Assembly (NCBI RefSeq): GCF_004167665.1 | Contig: NZ_SEWE01000022.1 | Coordinates: forward strand, 1 to 64,000 | Length of the DNA stretch: 64,000 bases | Reading direction: 5' to 3' | Source of the DNA: Hymenobacter persicinus | Lineage (GTDB): Bacteria > Bacteroidota > Bacteroidia > Cytophagales > Hymenobacteraceae | Part shown: positions 52,878 through 60,431 of the stretch, one piece after another | Layout of the letters: each line of letters opens with the position of its first letter | Numbering within the stretch: the first letter of the stretch is position 1 | Notes under the pieces: generated by a model | Told to the model about the DNA's origin: nothing | Database searches by the model: none | Seen by the model: only the letters and a program-made list of their open reading frames with translations | Program-made: the position numbers and the translations under genes

Positions 52878-52979
52878 AATTCTGAATTAAGAATTCCGAA
52901 TTCTGAATCGGGAAATGGGCGGCGGCAATTATCGAGCCTTAGACCATTGCGGATTCATACTTCCGAACTCAGAATTTAA
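52878..52979. repeat. Repeat element D: inverted heptamer clusters (AATTCTG)
   Basis: The left arm (52878-52919) reads as heptamers AATTCTG, AATTAAG, AATTCCG, AATTCTG, AATCGGG. The right arm (52951-52979) is inverted with the same unit (rc ATTCTGA, GTTCGGA, AGTATGA). It is AT-rich, unlike the flanking genes, and fills the lpxC-lpxA gap. Confidence 0.85.
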
Positions 52980-54374
52980 TTAGGCTTCTTTCTTGACGAT
53001 GGCGGCGCTCATTTCGGCTTCCATCACCACTTTTCCATTCACGAAGGCCTGGCCTTTCATCTTGGCAATGCCCCGCTTGATGGGAGCTAACAACACACAG
53101 CAGAAAATGATTGTGTCGCCGGGCTTTACCATCTTCCGGAAGCGGCAGTTTTCGATGCCGATGAAGTAAGGCGTGTAGTTTTCCGGGTCGGGCACGGTGT
53201 TCAGCACCAGGATGCCGCCGGTCTGGGCCATGGCCTCCACCTGCAGTACGCCCGGGAAAACGGGGTTGCCGGGGTAGTGACCCTGAAAGAAGGGCTCGTT
53301 CACGGTCACGTTCTTGATGCTCGTAACAGTAGTCGCGTCGAGGTGAATGACTTTGTCGATCAGCAGGAAAGGGTAGCGGTGGGGCAGCACCTGCATGATC
53401 TGGTTGATGTCCATTACGGGCGTCCGGTTGGGGTCGTAGGTGGGCACCGAGGAGGCGTTGGCCTCCATCATTTTCTTCTTGATCTTCTTGGCGAAGGCCA
53501 CGTTGGCCGCGTGCCCGGGGCGGGCAGCCAAAATCTGGCCCTTCAGTGGCCGGCCCACCAAAGCCAGGTCGCCCACGAGGTCGAGGAGCTTGTGGCGGGC
53601 GGGCTCGTTTTTGTAGCGCAGGTCCACGTTGTTGAGGATGCCTTCCTTCTTCACGGCCACCTTGGGCTTGCCCAGCATGGTGGCCAGGTCGGAAAGCTCT
53701 TCGTCGCTTACCACGCGGTCCACGACCACAATAGCGTTGCTCAAATCGCCACCCTTGATGAGGTTGTTCTTGTAGAGGGTTTCGAGCTCGTGCAGAAAGC
53801 AGAACGTGCGGGACGTGGCAATTTCGTTGGTGAACTGCGAAATGTCGTTCAGCGAAGCGTGCTGGGAGCCCAGCACCGGGGAGTTATAGTCGACCATCAC
53901 CGTCAGGCGGTAGTCATTCAGGGGCAGGGCAGCAATTTCCACGGCCCGGCCGTGCTCCACGTAGCGGATTTCCTCGGGAATCTCGAAGTAGTTGCGCAGG
54001 GCATTCTGCTCCTCGAGCCCTTCCGTCATGATGGCCTTGATGAACTCGTAGCTGGAGCCGTCCATGATGGGCGGCTCGGGGCCGTCCAGCTGAATCAGCA
54101 CGTTGTCGATTTGCAACCCGACCAGGGCGGCCAGCGTGTGCTCCACGGTGTTGACGCGGGCGCCGTTTTGCTCGATGGTCGTACCGCGGCTCAAATCCAC
54201 CACGTTGTCCACGTCGGCATCCACGATGGGCTGGCCGGGTAAGTCGATGCGCTGAAACTTGTAGCCGTGGTTGACTGGGGCCGGGCAAAACGTCATGTTG
54301 GCCGTAACGCCGGTGTGCAGGCCGATGCCGCTGACGGTCACGGGCGCCTTAATCGTGTGTTGCTTGTCGTTCAT
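52980..54374 (-). CDS. lpxC: Bifunctional LpxC-FabZ
   Basis: 464 residues: LpxC deacetylase (1-300) with zinc His in NTVEHTLAAL and the RHKLLDLVGDLALVG block, fused to FabZ dehydratase (about 320-464) with LPHRYPFLLIDKV and GHYPGNPVFPGVLQVEAMAQ. It deacetylates UDP-3-O-acyl-GlcNAc and dehydrates 3-hydroxyacyl-ACP, joining lipid A and fatty-acid synthesis that compete for the same substrate. The fusion is a Bacteroidota trait. ATG 54374 abuts repeat B3. Confidence 0.97.
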   Translation of the reverse strand: MNDKQHTIKAPVTVSGIGLHTGVTANMTFCPAPVNHGYKFQRIDLPGQPIVDADVDNVVDLSRGTTIEQNGARVNTVEHTLAALVGLQIDNVLIQLDGPEPPIMDGSSYEFIKAIMTEGLEEQNALRNYFEIPEEIRYVEHGRAVEIAALPLNDYRLTVMVDYNSPVLGSQHASLNDISQFTNEIATSRTFCFLHELETLYKNNLIKGGDLSNAIVVVDRVVSDEELSDLATMLGKPKVAVKKEGILNNVDLRYKNEPARHKLLDLVGDLALVGRPLKGQILAARPGHAANVAFAKKIKKKMMEANASSVPTYDPNRTPVMDINQIMQVLPHRYPFLLIDKVIHLDATTVTSIKNVTVNEPFFQGHYPGNPVFPGVLQVEAMAQTGGILVLNTVPDPENYTPYFIGIENCRFRKMVKPGDTIIFCCVLLAPIKRGIAKMKGQAFVNGKVVMEAEMSAAIVKKEA

Positions 54375-54469
54375 CTGGTGAGTTGTCAGTTGTTAGTTGC
54401 CGGTTGTCAGCTACCGGGCTATCCTCAACAGAACGGACCTGACAACTGGCAACGAGCAACTGACAACTA
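54375..54469. repeat. Repeat element B3: inverted heptamer clusters (GTTGTCA)
   Basis: The left arm has GTTGTCA, GTTGTTA, GTTGCCG, GTTGTCA units; a 12-bp perfect stem pairs 54381-54392 with 54457-54468. Core AGAACGGACCTGACAAC. It lies between the lpxD stop (54485) and the lpxC start, inside the predicted lpxC leader. Confidence 0.92.
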
Positions 54470-54479
54470 AATAGGGCTG

Positions 54480-54487
54480 CAAAGCTA
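54480..54487 (-). promoter_or_regulatory. Possible internal -7 box before lpxC
   Basis: Minus-strand TAGCTTTG overlaps the lpxD stop. A transcript from here would carry all of repeat B3 as a ~100-nt structured leader. Confidence 0.4.
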
Positions 54488-55525
54488 GGACTTTTCCGGC
54501 GTCTGGTTTCTTTTCTCCAGTTCGCTCAGGCGGCGTTCCACTTCGGGTAGGTGGCGGAAAATGGCGTTGGCCCGCAGACTGTCGCGGAGCTGGAAGGCCG
54601 GGGAGCCCTGCAGCAGGATGCCTTCGGTTTTGATGGACTTGCCCACGCCCGACTGGGCCGTGACGGTGGTGCGGTTGGCCAGCGAGAGGTGGCCGGCAAT
54701 GCCGGTCTGGCCCGCCAGCACGCAGAAGTCGCCGATTTTGGTGGAGCCCGAGATGCCCGTCTGGGCCGCTACCACCGTGTGCCGCCCGATTTCCACGTTG
54801 TGGGCAATCTGCACGAGGTTGTCGATTTTGGCGCCTTCCCGGATGCGGGTCGAGCCCATCGTGGCGCAGTCGATGGTGGCGTTGGCGCCGATGCTCACGT
54901 TGTCTTCGAGCACCACGTTGCCAATCTGCGGAATGGCGCGGTAGGAGCCGTCGGGCTGGGGCGCGAAGCCGAAGCCGTCGGAGCCGACGACGGCGCCGGC
55001 GTGCACGGTGCAGCGGGCCCCGATAACGGTTTCGGCGTAGATCTTGGCCCCGGCATAGATAATGGTGCCGTCGCCAATCACGCACCGGTCGCCGATGTAG
55101 GCCTGGGGAAAGATGACCACGTCGCGGCCGATGCGGCAGTTTTCACCGATGTAGCTAAACGCCCCGCGGTAGTGGTTGTCGCCGATTTCGGAGCCGGCCC
55201 CGATAAAGGACGGCTCTTCCACGCCGCGGCGGCCGGTGCGGGTGGCCTGCTGGTAGAATTCGAGCAGGGCCGTAAAGCCCGTGTAGGGGTCGTCGACGCG
55301 GATCAGGGCGGCCTGCACGGGCTTGTGCAGCACCTGGGTCCGACTCACGATGACGGCCGAGGCGCCCGTGGTGTAGAGGTAGGGCTCGTACTTGGCGTTG
55401 GCCAGAAACGACAGCGCGCCCGCCTGGGCCTCCTCGATTTTTGCTAATCGGTCAATACGCTGCGTGGCGTCGCCTTCGACATCGCCGCGCAAGACTTCTG
55501 CAATCTGGCCTACCGTAAATTCCAT
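54485..55525 (-). CDS. lpxD: UDP-3-O-(3-hydroxyacyl)glucosamine N-acyltransferase
   Basis: 346 residues: an N-terminal uridine-binding domain (ALSFLANAKYEPYLY, about 35-50), a hexapeptide beta-helix (IGENCRIGRDVVIFP onward) with the catalytic His region NLVQIAHNVEIG, and a C-terminal helical extension. Third step of lipid A synthesis. The -7 box (55537-55530) ends four bases before ATG 55525, suggesting a leaderless start. Confidence 0.96.
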   Translation of the reverse strand: MEFTVGQIAEVLRGDVEGDATQRIDRLAKIEEAQAGALSFLANAKYEPYLYTTGASAVIVSRTQVLHKPVQAALIRVDDPYTGFTALLEFYQQATRTGRRGVEEPSFIGAGSEIGDNHYRGAFSYIGENCRIGRDVVIFPQAYIGDRCVIGDGTIIYAGAKIYAETVIGARCTVHAGAVVGSDGFGFAPQPDGSYRAIPQIGNVVLEDNVSIGANATIDCATMGSTRIREGAKIDNLVQIAHNVEIGRHTVVAAQTGISGSTKIGDFCVLAGQTGIAGHLSLANRTTVTAQSGVGKSIKTEGILLQGSPAFQLRDSLRANAIFRHLPEVERRLSELEKRNQTPEKS

Positions 55526-55529
55526 GCGG

Positions 55530-55537
55530 CAAAAGTA
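55530..55537 (-). promoter_or_regulatory. -7 box of lpxD, 4 nt from the ATG
   Basis: Minus-strand TACTTTTG; the predicted transcription start falls at or beside the A of ATG 55525. Confidence 0.5.
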
Positions 55538-55554
55538 GAGAAATATCGTTTGCT

Positions 55555-55706
55555 GAGTTGGTAGCTGCTAGTTGTCAGTTGCTAGTTGTTCGTTGTCAGC
55601 TCGTTCAACCAACACACCCTCTAGGGGTTGCCAGTTATAGATTAACGGTTTTGCCGTTGAACGACCTAACAACTGACAACGAACAACTGACAACTACCAA
55701 CTCACC
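55555..55706. repeat. Repeat element B4: inverted heptamer clusters (GTTGTCA)
   Basis: The left arm (55555-55606) has GTTGGTA, GCTGCTA, GTTGTCA, GTTGCTA, GTTGTTC, GTTGTCA. The right arm (about 55665-55706) is inverted. The core includes GAACGACCT, as in B1-B3. It lies upstream of the lpxD promoter box and supplies the TGA stop of the HD gene (55702-55704). Confidence 0.9.
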
Positions 55707-56934
55707 CCGCAATTTCCTTGGGGTAGCAGATGTAGTGCTTTTCCACCCGCTGGCCCAGGGCCCGGATGTTGGGCAGGTCCGAGGCCTCGGCCACGTTCAC
55801 CACGTGCCCGCGCTTGGTGAGCACCTCAATGGCGTCCTTGCCGTCGGCGTCGTAGGCGTTGTTGCTGATGCGGCCCGTGAGCATGAGCTGGCCCGCGTCT
55901 TCGAGGCTCAGCTCGAAGTGCTCAGCAATGAGCTCGACCACGCCCTCCTTGAACTCCTTGTCGAAGGGCTCGGTCTGGAGGATGATTTTGAACAGGCGGC
56001 GGTCCAGCATGCTGCGCGACATGTAGCTGAGCACCTTGTCGGGGCTGGCGGCCCACATTTTCACGGCGCTCCACACGTCGGTGTCGTCGAGCTGCACGAA
56101 GCGCTGCAGGATGGTCTCGTCGGCTTCGAAGTCGGCAATGGTGACGGGCTTGGAGAGGAAGAAGTGCAGGTCGGGCGTGGCGGGCACGTCGTGGCCGGAG
56201 CGCACCAGGTCGCGGGCCCGCTGGATGATGCGGATAATCATCTGCTCGGCGCTGGTCACGGTCTTGTGCAAATACACCTGCCAGTACATCAGCCGCCGGC
56301 TCACCAGAAAATTCTCGATGCTGTACACGGCTTTTTCCTCCAGCACCAGCTTCTCGTCCACCACGGTGAGCATCTTGATGAGGCGGTCGGCGCCGGGGCG
56401 GCCTTCCTGCACGCCGGTGTAGAACGAGTCCCGGTTGAGGTAGTCGAGCCGGTCCATGTCGAGCTGGGAGCTGACGAGCTGGTGGAAAAAGCCCCGCTCG
56501 TAGGTGCCCTGGAAGATCTTGATGGCCAAGTCGAGCCGGCCGTGGTGCTCGGCGTTGAGCTTCTGCATCAGGTACAAACTCAGGTGCTCGTGGTGGACTT
56601 CGTGGAAAATAGCCGTTTCCAGGGCGTGGGAGAGGGGCCCGTGGCCGATGTCGTGGAGCAGGATGGCAATCAGGGCGGCCTCGCCCTCCTTGGCCGAAAT
56701 CTTGACGCCCTTGTCCTTGAGCGTGCGCAGGGCCAGCGTCATCAGGTGCATGGCACCCAGGGCGTGGTGGAAGCGCGTGTGCAGGGCGCCCGGGTAGACG
56801 AAGCCGGTGAGGCCGAGCTGCTGAATCCGGCGCAGGCGCTGGAAGTAGGGGTGCTCAATGAGGTCGAACAGCAGCTCGGTGGAAATGGTCACGAAGCCGT
56901 AGACCGGGTCGTTGAAGATTTTCTTTTTGTTCAA
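55702..56934 (-). CDS. HD-domain phosphohydrolase (dNTPase-like)
   Basis: 410 residues from TTG 56934 (MNKKKIFNDPVYGFV); a second TTG at 56955 is possible, and no ATG or GTG is available. HD metal residues are seen in HTRFHHALGAMHL and LLHDIGHGPLSHALE, with a C-terminal helical region. It belongs to the SAMHD1/YdhJ-like HD family. It heads the lipid A cluster, as in many Bacteroidota. The stop is inside repeat B4. Confidence 0.88.
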   Translation of the reverse strand: MNKKKIFNDPVYGFVTISTELLFDLIEHPYFQRLRRIQQLGLTGFVYPGALHTRFHHALGAMHLMTLALRTLKDKGVKISAKEGEAALIAILLHDIGHGPLSHALETAIFHEVHHEHLSLYLMQKLNAEHHGRLDLAIKIFQGTYERGFFHQLVSSQLDMDRLDYLNRDSFYTGVQEGRPGADRLIKMLTVVDEKLVLEEKAVYSIENFLVSRRLMYWQVYLHKTVTSAEQMIIRIIQRARDLVRSGHDVPATPDLHFFLSKPVTIADFEADETILQRFVQLDDTDVWSAVKMWAASPDKVLSYMSRSMLDRRLFKIILQTEPFDKEFKEGVVELIAEHFELSLEDAGQLMLTGRISNNAYDADGKDAIEVLTKRGHVVNVAEASDLPNIRALGQRVEKHYICYPKEIAG

Positions 56935-57296
56935 GGGAGCAGGGCTGGCGCACAAACTTTTCGCCGTGCGGAAGGTCTAATAAAGCGAAGGCCGGGAAGC
57001 CCGAATACGCAGGCCGCAAAAGTTCGGCCGGCCGGGGCCCGGAACTCAACCCAACATTTTTCGGCTTCTTTACGGCGGAGTTAGCGCCGCAATATCGGCG
57101 AACCGTAATTTTTCACAACCAAAAACCAGGGATTGGGAGTAAAGCTACTTATTGCACCGCATTTGCAACTTGCCCGCGCCGTTTCGCTTCTCTAGGAAGC
57201 CCAGCGGGGCCGGCTTCCGCAGCAGCTGCGGCTGGTTTCACCCAGCGCCGGGCGCCCCGCCACGACGTTCCATTTAAGTCTTCCCAAATTCCCCAT

Positions 57297-58862
57297 ATGC
57301 AACGTTACTCCATTCTCTGGGCCGATGACGAAATCGACCTGCTCAAGCCCCACATTCTCTTCCTGACCGAAAAAGGCTACGACGTGACCGGCGTCAATTC
57401 CGGCGCCGACGCCATCGAGCAGGTGCAGGAGCAGAACTTCGACATCGTATTCCTGGACGAGAACATGCCCGGCCTCTCGGGCCTGGAAACCCTGACCGAA
57501 ATCAAGACGGCCAAGCCAACGCTGCCCGTCATCATGATTACCAAGAGCGAGGAAGAGCACATCATGGAGGACGCCATCGGCTCCAAGATTGCCGACTACC
57601 TCATCAAGCCCGTCAACCCCAACCAGATTCTGCTCTCGGTTAAGCGCGTGCTCGACAACAAGCGCCTGGTGAGCGAGAAAACCAACAGCAGCTACCAGCG
57701 CGACTTCCGCCAGCTGGGCATGCAGCTCGGCGACCGGCTCAGCCCCCAGGAGTGGGCCGACGTGTACAAGAAGCTCGTGTACTGGGAGCTGGAAATCGAT
57801 GAAACGGAGGGCAAGAGCATGGCCGAGGTCTTCAACATGCAGAAGGACGAGGCCAACAACTACTTCTCCAAGTTCATCATGGACAACTACGAGGAGTGGG
57901 TCAACAAGGAGGCCGACGACGCACCCCTGATGTCGCACGAGCTGTTCAAGGAGCGGGTGTTCCCGTACCTGAAGGAAACCGGCGACACGCCCGTGTACTT
58001 CCTGCTCATCGACAACCTGCGCTACGACCAGTGGAAAACCCTGGAGCCCATCATTGCCGAGCTGTTCACGGTGGACCAGGAGGAAATGTACTACTCCATC
58101 CTGCCCACCACCACGGCCTACGCCCGCAACGCCATTTTCTCGGGCATGATGCCGGGCGAGATTCAGAAGAAGTACCCCAACCTGTGGGTGACCGACGACG
58201 ACGACGAGGGCAAGAACCTCAACGAGGCCGAGTTCATGGAAATCATGTTCCAGAAGGCCAACCAGAAGTACAAGTTCAGCTACAACAAGGTCACCAACCT
58301 GCAGGCCGGTAAGGACCTGGTGGGCAAGATGAGCAACCTGCACAACCAGTACAAGTGCAACGTCATCGTCTACAACTTCGTCGACATGCTCAGCCACGCC
58401 CGCACCGACATGGCCATGATCCGGGAGCTGGCCGCCGACGAATCGGCCTACCGCAGCCTGACCAAGTCGTGGTTCCTGCACTCGCCGCTGTATGAAATCA
58501 TCCAGCAGATTGCCGAGAAGAAGGGCAAGATGATCATCACCACCGACCACGGCACCATCCGGGTGAAGCGCCCCTTTAAAATCGTGGGTGACCGGAATAC
58601 CAACACCAACCTGCGCTACAAGCACGGCAAAAACCTGGGCTTCACCGATAAGGACGTGTACGTGGTGCGCAAGCCGGAGCGGATTTTCCTGCCCCGCGAA
58701 AACGTGAGCACCGCCTACGTCTTCACCCTGGGTGACTATTTCTTCGCCTACCCCAACAACTACAACTACTACGTGAACTACTACAAGGACACGTTCCAGC
58801 ACGGCGGCATCTCCCTGGAGGAGGTGATTATCCCGTTCGTCACGCTGAGCCCGAAAGGGTAG
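57297..58862 (+). CDS. porX: PorX, response regulator with PglZ domain
   Basis: 521 residues. The receiver domain (1-120) has phospho-acceptor Asp54 (VFLDENMPG), and a helical linker (125-200) leads to an alkaline-phosphatase-superfamily PglZ domain with LIDNLRYDQW, the metal/nucleophile loop LPTTTAYARNAIFSG and ITTDHGTIRV. PorX with the kinase PorY controls type IX secretion and has oligonucleotide phosphodiesterase activity. No PorY gene is nearby. Confidence 0.95.
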   Translation: MQRYSILWADDEIDLLKPHILFLTEKGYDVTGVNSGADAIEQVQEQNFDIVFLDENMPGLSGLETLTEIKTAKPTLPVIMITKSEEEHIMEDAIGSKIADYLIKPVNPNQILLSVKRVLDNKRLVSEKTNSSYQRDFRQLGMQLGDRLSPQEWADVYKKLVYWELEIDETEGKSMAEVFNMQKDEANNYFSKFIMDNYEEWVNKEADDAPLMSHELFKERVFPYLKETGDTPVYFLLIDNLRYDQWKTLEPIIAELFTVDQEEMYYSILPTTTAYARNAIFSGMMPGEIQKKYPNLWVTDDDDEGKNLNEAEFMEIMFQKANQKYKFSYNKVTNLQAGKDLVGKMSNLHNQYKCNVIVYNFVDMLSHARTDMAMIRELAADESAYRSLTKSWFLHSPLYEIIQQIAEKKGKMIITTDHGTIRVKRPFKIVGDRNTNTNLRYKHGKNLGFTDKDVYVVRKPERIFLPRENVSTAYVFTLGDYFFAYPNNYNYYVNYYKDTFQHGGISLEEVIIPFVTLSPKG

Positions 58863-58880
58863 CGGGAGAGTAGGTAAAGA

Positions 58881-58910
58881 AAAAGGGCGGCCCAATTAGG
58901 CCGCCCTTTT
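58881..58910. terminator. Bidirectional intrinsic terminator
   Basis: AAAAGGGCGGCC pairs perfectly with GGCCGCCCTTTT around CAATTA, between convergent porX and a small ORF. Confidence 0.92.
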
Positions 58911-58915
58911 CAGTT

Positions 58916-59149
58916 TCAGCAGAGCCAGTGGCCAAGCTGTTTGTGGTGATAAGGAAACTGCACTTCCGTTTCCTCCGCGCCGCGCAGAATCTGGTGCAGG
59001 GCAGTGCGAGTCTGGGTACGGTGGTGAGTCCACAGAATTTTGGTCAGATCCTTACTGGGCTGATAGTGGCGGTAGCTGAAGCTTTTGTACAGCCGAATGC
59101 GGCCGCGTTGACGGGCCGTCCAAGCCCAGCGTTTTTTTGATTGTTTCAT
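58916..59149 (-). CDS. Small basic hypothetical protein
   Basis: 77 residues, ATG 59149. Strongly basic and rich in Arg, Lys, His and Tyr (KQSKKRWAWTARQRGRIRLYKSFSYRHY), with no signal or membrane segment. Lower GC than its neighbours. A real gene is suggested by the terminator right after its stop and a hairpin leader right before its start, but the opposite strand is also open here. Function unknown; nucleic-acid binding is possible from charge alone. Confidence 0.45.
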   Translation of the reverse strand: MKQSKKRWAWTARQRGRIRLYKSFSYRHYQPSKDLTKILWTHHRTQTRTALHQILRGAEETEVQFPYHHKQLGHWLC

Positions 59150-59150
59150 G

Positions 59151-59178
59151 CGAGTTGTAGGTTGGTACCTACAGCTCG
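59151..59178 (-). promoter_or_regulatory. Hairpin adjoining the start codon of the small basic ORF
   Basis: CGAGTTGTAGGT (59151-59162) pairs with ACCTACAGCTCG (59167-59178): 12 bp with one G-T pair, loop TGGT. On the minus strand it ends one base before ATG 59149 and could block ribosome access. Confidence 0.45.
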
Positions 59179-59379
59179 TGGCAAGTGGTGTCGTGACGCT
59201 TCATGAGAATTTTCTTCAATTCAAAACTGACAGCAGGTTGAGTTGCCTGCGTGCAAGATAAAAGCGGCCAGCTAGAGTTTGATACTGCAGCAACTCCTGT
59301 AGCGGCGGGTTTCCCCGGGCCCCCGCGGCATCTTTTGCCGCCCACGCGCTTTTTTCCAACGGTACCGGCCCGGCCCGCG

Positions 59380-59387
59380 TAGCTTTG
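59380..59387 (+). promoter_or_regulatory. -7 box of the HAD phosphatase gene, 3 nt from the ATG
   Basis: TAGCTTTG, three bases before ATG 59391; predicted leaderless transcript. Confidence 0.5.
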
Positions 59388-59390
59388 TGT

Positions 59391-60068
59391 ATGGCCTACT
59401 CCCTGTATTTGTTCGATTACGACGGCACCCTTTGCGACACCCGCCACGCTATTTACTACAGCTTCTGCCGCACCTTTGCCCACTACCGGGTGCCGCCGCC
59501 CTCGCTCGGCGAGTTTGAGGCCGCCAATAAGCAAGGCCTAGTGCTCGGCGACATGCTCCGCGAATTCCGGCCCGCGCTGACCCCGGAAGAGGTAGCCGAG
59601 TGGACTCTGACCTACCGCAAGTTCTACGTACAGGAGGCCGAGGCCCTGGTCACGCCCTTTCCCGGCGCGCTGGCGCTGTTTGCCCGCCTCGCCGACGAAG
59701 GTCGCGCCATCGGCGTGCTCAGCAACAAGGGCGCTGCGGTGCTCGAAGCGTCCCTGGGCCAGCACGGGCTGCTGCCCTACGTGAGCCTGCTTATCGGCGA
59801 CGGCAGCCTGCCCGAGAAGCAGCTGGCCCGCAAACCCGACCCCATGGTGTTTCACGAGGTCGTGCAGCCCCACTTCGAACAGGTTTCCCCCGACCAGATC
59901 CTGATGGTGGGCGACACTCCCGCCGACCTGGAGTTTGCCAGCAACTGCGGCATCGACTCCTGCTGGGTTTCCTTTGGCTTCGGCGACGCCGGGCAGTGCC
60001 AGGCCCTGGCGCCCACCCACACCGTCGACGACCTGCTGGCCATTCCCGAGCTGCCGGTCAGCGCCTAG
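59391..60068 (+). CDS. HAD-family phosphatase (phosphoglycolate phosphatase/pyrophosphatase-like)
   Basis: 225 residues from ATG 59391 (MAYSLYLFDYDGTL). HAD motifs: nucleophile Asp9 and acid Asp11 (FDYDGTL), motif II Ser (VLSNKG), Lys of motif III (ARKPDP), and MVGDTPADLEFA. The alpha-helical cap (15-85) is subtype I as in Gph and PpaX. The in vivo substrate is uncertain. Repeat array F starts 93 bp after the stop. Confidence 0.9.
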   Translation: MAYSLYLFDYDGTLCDTRHAIYYSFCRTFAHYRVPPPSLGEFEAANKQGLVLGDMLREFRPALTPEEVAEWTLTYRKFYVQEAEALVTPFPGALALFARLADEGRAIGVLSNKGAAVLEASLGQHGLLPYVSLLIGDGSLPEKQLARKPDPMVFHEVVQPHFEQVSPDQILMVGDTPADLEFASNCGIDSCWVSFGFGDAGQCQALAPTHTVDDLLAIPELPVSA

Positions 60069-60161
60069 CCCCATCTGTACCGGGGCCGCCCGCCTTGCCC
60101 GCTCCCTCCCTCGTGCCTGGTCCGCCGGCTTTAGGCGGCCAACGCGCGCCGAATAAAGGCC

Positions 60162-60413
60162 AGTCAGTTCGGGTTACCCCCGAACCAGTTGGCTTCGGAG
60201 GTAAACCAGTTCGGCTTAGAGGTGAACTAATTCAGGTCAATCCTCAACCAGTTCGGGTCCGACCGGAACTAGTTGGCTTCGGAGGTGAACCAGTTCGGTT
60301 CAGAGGTGAACCAGTTGACTGCAGAGGTGAACTGGTTCGGGTCCGATCTGAACCAGTTCACGAAAAAAGGCAACCAGCTGGGCTCCGACCCGAACTGGTT
60401 GCCTTTTGCACGG
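60162..60413. repeat. Array F: 12 degenerate units of exactly 21 bp with an AACYRGTT core
   Basis: Cores start at 60162, 60183, 60204, 60225, 60246, 60267, 60288, 60309, 60330, 60351, 60372 and 60393: twelve units with invariant 21-bp spacing. The 8-bp core is AACCAGTT, AACTGGTT or AACTAGTT, i.e. a palindromic AACYRGTT; spacers favour CGGNTCNGAGGTG. The plus-strand frame is open but reads as a 7-residue repeat and is not a credible gene. Confidence 0.92.
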
Positions 60414-60431
60414 GGCCGAGCCGCGGCGGCG

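Noticed and set aside
55558..57084. 508-residue open frame antisense to the HD gene
   Set aside because: Starts inside repeat B4 and has no recognisable domain.
57192..58895. 567-residue open frame antisense to porX
   Set aside because: Antisense shadow; porX is unambiguous.
58928..59140. 70-residue plus-strand ORF opposite the small basic ORF
   Set aside because: Starts within the porX terminator region and lacks its own terminator or leader; the minus-strand ORF fits the flanking signals better.
60162..60413. CRISPR or plasmid-origin iterons
   Set aside because: No cas or rep gene nearby; the 21-bp units are too short for CRISPR. Iteron-like binding remains possible but there is no sign of an origin.
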